NCBI GenBank assembly: GCA_002307065.1
Contig: DBTN01000006.1
Location: 32,487 to 96,486, forward strand
Length of the DNA: 64,000 nucleotides
Direction: 5' to 3'
Source: Akkermansiaceae bacterium UBA1315
GTDB lineage: Bacteria; Verrucomicrobiota; Verrucomicrobiia; Verrucomicrobiales; Akkermansiaceae
Both the position numbers and the translations under genes were made by a program. Numbering within the stretch: position 1 is the first letter of the stretch; each line of letters starts with the position of its first letter. Below, piece by piece: positions 59,729 to 64,000 of this stretch. The notes below the pieces were generated by a model that was given only the letters and a program-made list of their open reading frames with translations, was not told the DNA's origin and ran no database searches.

Positions 59729-60187
59729 ATGAGCTGCAACCACACTTTCGCCCCACGCGGCGGAAAATCGGAAATTGAGGAAGGATCGGAATTTTCCCCA
59801 AAATTCGACGCCGACGGACTGATTCCGGCGATGGCGATCGATGCGATCACCAAAGAGCCGCTGATGCTCGCTTACATGAATGAGGAATCGCTGCGCCGCA
59901 CTTTGGAAATCGGCGAAGCCGTCTATTGGTCGCGTTCCCGTCAGGAATTTTGGCACAAAGGAAAAACCTCCGGCCATATCCAAAAAGTCATCGAAATTCG
60001 CACGGATTGCGATCAGGACGCCCTGGTTGTTTACGTCGAACAAATCGGCGCAGGAGCTTGTCACACCGGCCGCGGCTCGTGTTTTTACCGCAATGTCATT
60101 GGCCTCAGCGACGACGGCGGCGCGAAATTGACCTTCAATAGCACCGACCGCGCTTTCGATCCGGAAGCCGTTTATGGAAAACATTGA
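59729..60187 (+). CDS. hisI: Phosphoribosyl-AMP cyclohydrolase
   Basis: Opens the adenine ring of PR-AMP, third step of histidine biosynthesis. 152 residues, stand-alone (not fused to HisE). Metal and active-site blocks: YWSRSRQEFWHKGKTSGHIQ, IRTDCDQDALVVYV (Cys/Asp metal ligands) and GACHTGRGSCFYR (two Cys for zinc). N-terminal 20 residues are extra relative to many homologues; ATG 59729 may be followed by a later start. No other his gene nearby. It lies divergent from holB and upstream of rplS. Confidence 0.95.
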   Translation: MSCNHTFAPRGGKSEIEEGSEFSPKFDADGLIPAMAIDAITKEPLMLAYMNEESLRRTLEIGEAVYWSRSRQEFWHKGKTSGHIQKVIEIRTDCDQDALVVYVEQIGAGACHTGRGSCFYRNVIGLSDDGGAKLTFNSTDRAFDPEAVYGKH

Positions 60188-60319
60188 GAAAAAACCACCG
60201 GTTTTACGCGATTTCGGGGTTGCAATTTTCCAGCACAACCGGTAGCTCTCCCGCCCCGCGCATCCGGCACACCCGCCGGAACCCCGCAGACCGACCCATT
60301 TTCCGCGAAAGAGGACCCC

Positions 60320-60667
60320 ATGGACATCATCAAAAAGATCGAGCAAGAGCAGTTGAAACAAGACGTCACCCCGTTCAATGTCGGTGACACCGTGAAGGTC
60401 CATTGCCGGGTCGTCGAAGGCGGCAAAGAGCGGATCCAGATTTTCGCAGGCATCGTCCTCGCAAAAGGCGGAACCGGCGTGAACGCCGCTTTCACCGTCC
60501 GCAAGATCTCTTACGGCGAAGGCGTCGAGCGCGTCTTCCCGGTTCACACCCCACGGATCGCCAAGATCGAAGTGACCAACAAAGGCAAGGTTCGCCGCGC
60601 CAAGTTGCACTACCTCCGCGAACGCGTCGGCAAGCGCGCTCTCCTCGTGAAGAGCGCTTCGAACTGA
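60320..60667 (+). CDS. rplS: 50S ribosomal protein L19
   Basis: Protein of the 30S-50S interface. 115 residues, typical length: MDIIKKIEQEQLKQDVTPF, then GDTVKVHCRVVEGGKERIQI, FAGIVLAKGGTGVNAAFTVR, and a basic C-terminus (KVRRAKLHYLRERVGKRALL). A good ribosome binding site (AGAGGA) precedes the ATG at 60320. Normally follows trmD; here it follows hisI with a 132-bp gap and stands alone before a strong terminator. Confidence 0.97.
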   Translation: MDIIKKIEQEQLKQDVTPFNVGDTVKVHCRVVEGGKERIQIFAGIVLAKGGTGVNAAFTVRKISYGEGVERVFPVHTPRIAKIEVTNKGKVRRAKLHYLRERVGKRALLVKSASN

Positions 60668-60690
60668 TCCTCTCAGCTTCGAGTTTTCCC

Positions 60691-60727
60691 AAAACACCTC
60701 GCCCTGAACCGGCGGGGTGTTTTGTTT
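60691..60727 (+). terminator. Intrinsic terminator after rplS
   Basis: AAAACACCTCGCC (60691-60703) and GGCGGGGTGTTTT (60711-60723) form a 13-bp stem with one G-T pair around CTGAACC, followed by GTTTTCC. It starts 24 bp after the rplS stop. Confidence 0.85.
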
Positions 60728-60787
60728 TCCGGCGCACGGCTCGATTTCCGCTTTGCGCCCGCACGAACTCCACGTCATCCTTTGCCT

Positions 60788-61810
60788 GTGCGCATCCCCA
60801 TTCCCATCGTCCTTCTGCTTTCGATCCTACTGGTCGGCGGCCTGTGGTGGTGGAATACCCGCAACCTGGATTTCCTCACCCCGCCGAGCGAAACCGAACT
60901 GGCAAAAATCCGCGAAGACGTCCAAGCCTCGATCCCACAGCCGGATCGCCGCGACGAACCAACGACTCTGCCGGATAAAAATGCCAAGGTTTCCGACCTT
61001 CCTGAGCCCGGCCCCGATCTGAAAGTCGAAGTCCCGACCGGCATTCTCCTCGGCGATCTCGATGCGCCACCAACGCTTCAAGCTTACAGCGAACGCGCAC
61101 CAGACGGCCCGGAAAAAATCGTCGAACTCGCGTCACTGCTCGAAACCGAAGGCAAATTCCAGCGCGCATTGCTCGCGTGGGAACGCGTGCTGGACCTGGT
61201 GAAAGCCAATCCCGAACAAACGACTGCCGCTCTCAATGCCGTCCGAAGACTTCGCCCAACCTTGCCCGATTGGAACACCGATCCGGACAAAGCCATCCCC
61301 GTCGTCCTCCACGCCGGGACCGGGCCAGAACTCGCCAAAGAGCTCAAACCGGTTCTCGAACAAGCCGCCCTCGACCTCCAATCCGCCTCCTCCGGCATTT
61401 TAAAAGTCACTTCACACATCGCCGTCGGTCGCCGGATCGGCGCGAAAAACGTGCCCACCCCCGTCGCACTCTGGCTCGGTGGATCCGGCCCGGACCATAA
61501 GGAAGCCCCTTCCACCGACGTGCTTTCCTTCACCGTTTCCTCGCCCGAAACGCTCCGCACCGAGGTATTCCGCACGACCTTTCTTCTCATCAGCGGACAG
61601 TTAAAACGCTCGTCCACTTTCACCGAACCGCTGCCACCCATGGAATCGGAAGATCCGCTGGATGCGATCCGCTCCCACATCACCCGCCTTTCTTGGGAAA
61701 AATTCGGCACATCGCTCAACCCGCCACCTGAACCGGTTTCCGAACCCATCCCCCGCGCCGAACCGGTCAAAGAAGAACCCGTCTTGGTTCGCCCCAAAAT
61801 CCGCCGCTGA
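60788..61810 (+). CDS. Membrane-anchored protein with TPR-like region, unknown
   Basis: 340 residues from GTG 60788. The N-terminal helix (IPIPIVLLLSILLVGGLWWW) anchors it; a charged stretch follows, then a helical segment resembling a TPR (EKIVELASLLETEGKFQRAL, LAWERVLDLVKANPEQT) and a globular C-terminal half with a Pro-rich tail (EPVSEPIPRAEPVKEEPV). An earlier TTG at 60722 would start inside the rplS terminator and is rejected. No family is recognised. The gene begins a three-gene set of exported proteins. Confidence 0.65.
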   Translation: MRIPIPIVLLLSILLVGGLWWWNTRNLDFLTPPSETELAKIREDVQASIPQPDRRDEPTTLPDKNAKVSDLPEPGPDLKVEVPTGILLGDLDAPPTLQAYSERAPDGPEKIVELASLLETEGKFQRALLAWERVLDLVKANPEQTTAALNAVRRLRPTLPDWNTDPDKAIPVVLHAGTGPELAKELKPVLEQAALDLQSASSGILKVTSHIAVGRRIGAKNVPTPVALWLGGSGPDHKEAPSTDVLSFTVSSPETLRTEVFRTTFLLISGQLKRSSTFTEPLPPMESEDPLDAIRSHITRLSWEKFGTSLNPPPEPVSEPIPRAEPVKEEPVLVRPKIRR

Positions 61811-61867
61811 TCCCGCGTTACTTTCTGCGGCTTTGACAAAAAACGCAGATCCGCGAAATTAGGGCCC

Positions 61868-62578
61868 ATGTTTGCCCGATTTCTCGCCGCGATTTTTGCC
61901 ACCTTCGCTTGGTGCGCCGCGTGGGATCCGGCATCGGCGGAACCGGAAAAACCGGTCGTCGAACGGCTCGACGAAAACCGGTTTCGCATCGGCTCCGTCA
62001 CGTTTGATCAAAAGACCCGCGAAATCCGTTTTCCGGCCTCGATCAACATGAACGACGGTTTGCTCGAATTCATCATCGTCCACGAAAACGGAAAAATTCA
62101 CGAATCGCTCCTCAAAACCGACATTTCCCCCACCCACCTCAACCTCGCGTTCACCCTACTGCGTTACCCGCCATCGCCCGAACTCTACAGGCGGCCCGAC
62201 GCCGGACCGCCCGCGGTTTCCGAAACCACCCAAACCGGCGCCCGAATTTCCATTCGCGTCGAATGGAAGGACGGCGAAAAAACCCGCGACATCCCCATCA
62301 ACGAGTGGGTTCAACATACCGTCAACGGTACCACCATGCCCGAAGGCCCATGGGTTTATGGAGGATCGGAAATTCAGGGCGGAAAATTTGTTCCGGAAAC
62401 GACCGGTGACATCGCCGCCATTTACCTCAGCAACACCTCGCTCATCAACTACCCCGGAAAAGACAATGGCGACGATACGGTTTGGTTTGCCTACCCGAAA
62501 CGCGTTCCCGCCCCGGACACACCGGTCACGGTGATCATCGCCCCTTTTAAAAACGACCAACCCCTTTCCAAACCATGA
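61868..62578 (+). CDS. Exported YdjY-domain protein
   Basis: 236 residues: signal peptide (MFARFLAAIFATFAWCAAWD-type) and a YdjY-like domain: REIRFPASINMNDGLLEFII, HESLLKTDISPTHLNLAFTL and YGGSEIQGGKFVPETTGDIA. The YdjY family occurs in planctomycetes and Verrucomicrobia and in oxidoreductase-related clusters; its function is unknown. Its stop overlaps the start of the downstream prenyltransferase-like gene (ATGA), so the two proteins probably act together in the periplasm. Confidence 0.8.
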   Translation: MFARFLAAIFATFAWCAAWDPASAEPEKPVVERLDENRFRIGSVTFDQKTREIRFPASINMNDGLLEFIIVHENGKIHESLLKTDISPTHLNLAFTLLRYPPSPELYRRPDAGPPAVSETTQTGARISIRVEWKDGEKTRDIPINEWVQHTVNGTTMPEGPWVYGGSEIQGGKFVPETTGDIAAIYLSNTSLINYPGKDNGDDTVWFAYPKRVPAPDTPVTVIIAPFKNDQPLSKP

Positions 62579-63726
62579 AAAAAATCGCCGCTCTCCTTGT
62601 TCTCTCAACCGGTTTGACCGTCGCCCAACCGGCCAAACAGAATCCCTACGTTTCCCTCCAGGAAGAAATCCGCCAAGCCATCGCCCGTGGCAACGCTTGG
62701 CTCAAACAGCAGCAAAAACCGGAAGGCAACTGGGACGATCCCGGCCTCCCGGCATTCACCGCCCTCGCGCTCAACGCCGCCGTTCGCGATCCGAATCTCG
62801 ATCACAAGAAACCTTATCCCGAGCACATCGAAAAAGGCTTCGCCTGGCTCATCGCCCAACAAAAAGAAAACGGCGGCATTTTTAATCGCGGACTCTCGGT
62901 TTACAACACCGCGACGTCCGTCACCGCGCTCGTCGCCGGCGACCGCGACGCCTACGAACCCGCCATCGTCAAAGCCCGCAAGCACTTGATCGACAACCAG
63001 TGGGACATCGACGCAAAAGGAAAAACCGATAATCCAAACGACGGCGGAATCGGTTACGGTTCGAAAAACACCCACACGGATCTCTCGAACACGTATCTCG
63101 CCATCGAAGCGCTCGCGCTTTCAAAAGACGTGGTCGAGGACGGAAAACACGGCACCCAGCCCGAGCTCGATTGGGAAGCGGCCCTGCAGTTCCTTTCCCG
63201 CTGCCAAAACTTGAAGGAAACAAACGATCAGCCCTGGGCCTCGAACGATCCAAAAAACAAAGGCGGATTTCTTTACAACACCTTCGAATCAAAAGCCGGT
63301 GAGGAAACTCTTCCCGACGGCAGCAAAGCGCTTCGTTCCTACGGCTCGATTTCCTACGCCGGTTTACTCTCGTTCATTTACGCAAAACTCGGCCCGGACG
63401 ACCAACGCGTCGTCGCGGTCAAAGAGTGGCTCGGGAAAAACTACACGGTGAACGAAAACCCCGGCATGGGTGCCCAAGGGCTCTACTACTATTACCAAAC
63501 CATGTCGAAAGCGCTCAGCGCCGCCGGCATCGATAAACTCAAACTCGAAAACGGCAGCGAAGCCGATTGGCGCAAAGACCTCGCCGAAAAACTTCTTTCC
63601 GTTCAAAAATCCGATGGCTCATGGGTCAATGAAAACGGTCGCTGGATGGAATCCAACCCCGTTCTTGTCACGGCCTACACCGTGCTTTCACTCGAACAAG
63701 TCTACGATTCGATCCCCCAGAAATAA
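62575..63726 (+). CDS. Exported prenyltransferase/squalene-cyclase-repeat protein
   Basis: 383 residues, signal peptide (MKKIAALLVLSTGLTVAQPA), then alpha/alpha-toroid repeats of the squalene-cyclase type: QQQKPEGNWDDPGLPAFTAL, AQQKENGGIFNRGLSVYNTA, NPNDGGIGYGSKNTHTDLSN and SVQKSDGSWVNENGRWMESN. The cyclase DxDD acid motif is not found, so a terpene cyclase is unlikely; this group is usually called prenyltransferase or squalene oxidase repeat protein of unknown role. Overlaps the YdjY gene by 4 bp. Last gene before the repeat cluster. Confidence 0.8.
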   Translation: MKKIAALLVLSTGLTVAQPAKQNPYVSLQEEIRQAIARGNAWLKQQQKPEGNWDDPGLPAFTALALNAAVRDPNLDHKKPYPEHIEKGFAWLIAQQKENGGIFNRGLSVYNTATSVTALVAGDRDAYEPAIVKARKHLIDNQWDIDAKGKTDNPNDGGIGYGSKNTHTDLSNTYLAIEALALSKDVVEDGKHGTQPELDWEAALQFLSRCQNLKETNDQPWASNDPKNKGGFLYNTFESKAGEETLPDGSKALRSYGSISYAGLLSFIYAKLGPDDQRVVAVKEWLGKNYTVNENPGMGAQGLYYYYQTMSKALSAAGIDKLKLENGSEADWRKDLAEKLLSVQKSDGSWVNENGRWMESNPVLVTAYTVLSLEQVYDSIPQK

Positions 63727-63786
63727 ACGAATTCGCCGCTTAAAGGGCGAGGTATCACGAGAATTCGATCTCGGCGATTCCCTGCA

Positions 63787-64000
63787 TGAAGCGTCCCTTC
63801 AGGACGCAATTCCGAACCCTGTCCATCCCCGGGGTTTCACCCCGGGCTACCATGAATTGTCCTTTCAGGACACGGTCACGACACCATCTTGGAACTTAAT
63901 CACCGGTTCATCCCAACGGGACGACTCATACCAGCCTGGGGTGGAACCCCAGGACACCGTTTCAAAATCATCACGCGTCCTGAAGGGACGCCTTATGCGG
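63787..64000. repeat. Cluster of intergenic palindromes (copy B)
   Basis: Related to the cluster at 46600-46870: GCGTCC-CTTCA-GGACGC near 63791, CCCGGGGT-TTC-ACCCCGGG (63828-63846), TGTCCT-TTC-AGGACA near 63858, CATCCC-AAC-GGGACG near 63912, CCTGGGGT-GGA-ACCCCAGG near 63937, and GCGTCC-TGAA-GGGACGC near 63974. The unit CATCCCAACGGGACGACTCATACCAGCC matches copy A at most positions (shown as parts). No gene is seen from 63727 to the end of the window. Confidence 0.85.

Noticed and set aside
59639..60778. N-terminal extension of the holB frame (to 716 codons)
   Set aside because: The extra 380 codons are antisense to hisI and rplS, both convincing genes; delta-prime homology begins at 59638.
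62575..63726. Squalene-hopene cyclase
   Set aside because: Too short (383 residues), exported, and without the DxDD catalytic motif.

Overview
The window looks like chromosomal DNA of a member of the Verrucomicrobiota. The G+C content is moderate, roughly 55-58% by eye. Lineage clues are a set of prepilin-like genes matching the Verru_Chthon cassette, a complete Alternative Complex III (act) operon joined to a caa3-type oxidase, and secreted DP/W-repeat proteins. There are no phage or IS genes and no rRNA. It carries one tRNA (Lys-UUU) and RNase P RNA.

Layout. 1-7 kb: start of a phosphofructokinase gene, a D,D-carboxypeptidase, a DUF456 membrane protein, rnpB, three prepilin-like genes (D, B, C types), galE and a Tyr/Gly/Arg-rich lipoprotein. 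7-10.5 kb: rhomboid protease, an isolated nuoB-nuoC pair, gluQ and gluconokinase. 10.5-28.3 kb: one long minus-strand run, actABCDEF - cytochrome c - ccoN-like - ccoO-like - cytochrome c - coxA - coxC - coxD - two small membrane proteins - coxB - DUF3820 - gntK, which probably encodes a quinol:cytochrome c:O2 supercomplex. 28.4-35.6 kb: a type I Wadjet system (JetA-B-C-D, overlapping genes) plus a small membrane protein. 35.6-38.2 kb: glutamine cyclotransferase, xseA and a decayed TIM-barrel gene. 38.3-41.6 kb: two tandem exported repeat proteins and tRNA-Lys. 41.7-46.5 kb: a HAD hydrolase and nusA-infB-rbfA. 46.5-49.4 kb: palindromic repeats, a putative metallopeptidase, an SLBB protein and a dihydropyrimidinase. 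49.4-55.1 kb: an efflux operon with the content and order of cecR-ybhGFSR. 55.1-64 kb: rodA, ruvB, a Fur-family regulator, a zinc-ribbon/TPM protein, holB, hisI, rplS, three secreted or anchored proteins, and a second palindromic repeat cluster.

Most notable signals. (1) Near-identical CRP-like palindromes (TGTGA-N6-TCACA) lie just upstream of actA and nuoB, suggesting co-regulation of complex I and complex III/IV genes. (2) The CcoN homologue of the respiratory operon lacks the histidines expected for CuB, heme b3 and one heme b ligand. (3) CoxC carries an insertion of about 320 residues. (4) A complete Wadjet system is present. (5) The palindrome ACCGGT is several-fold over-represented. (6) A family of intergenic palindromes shows a compensatory base change. 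All calls come from reading the sequence; no database search was run.
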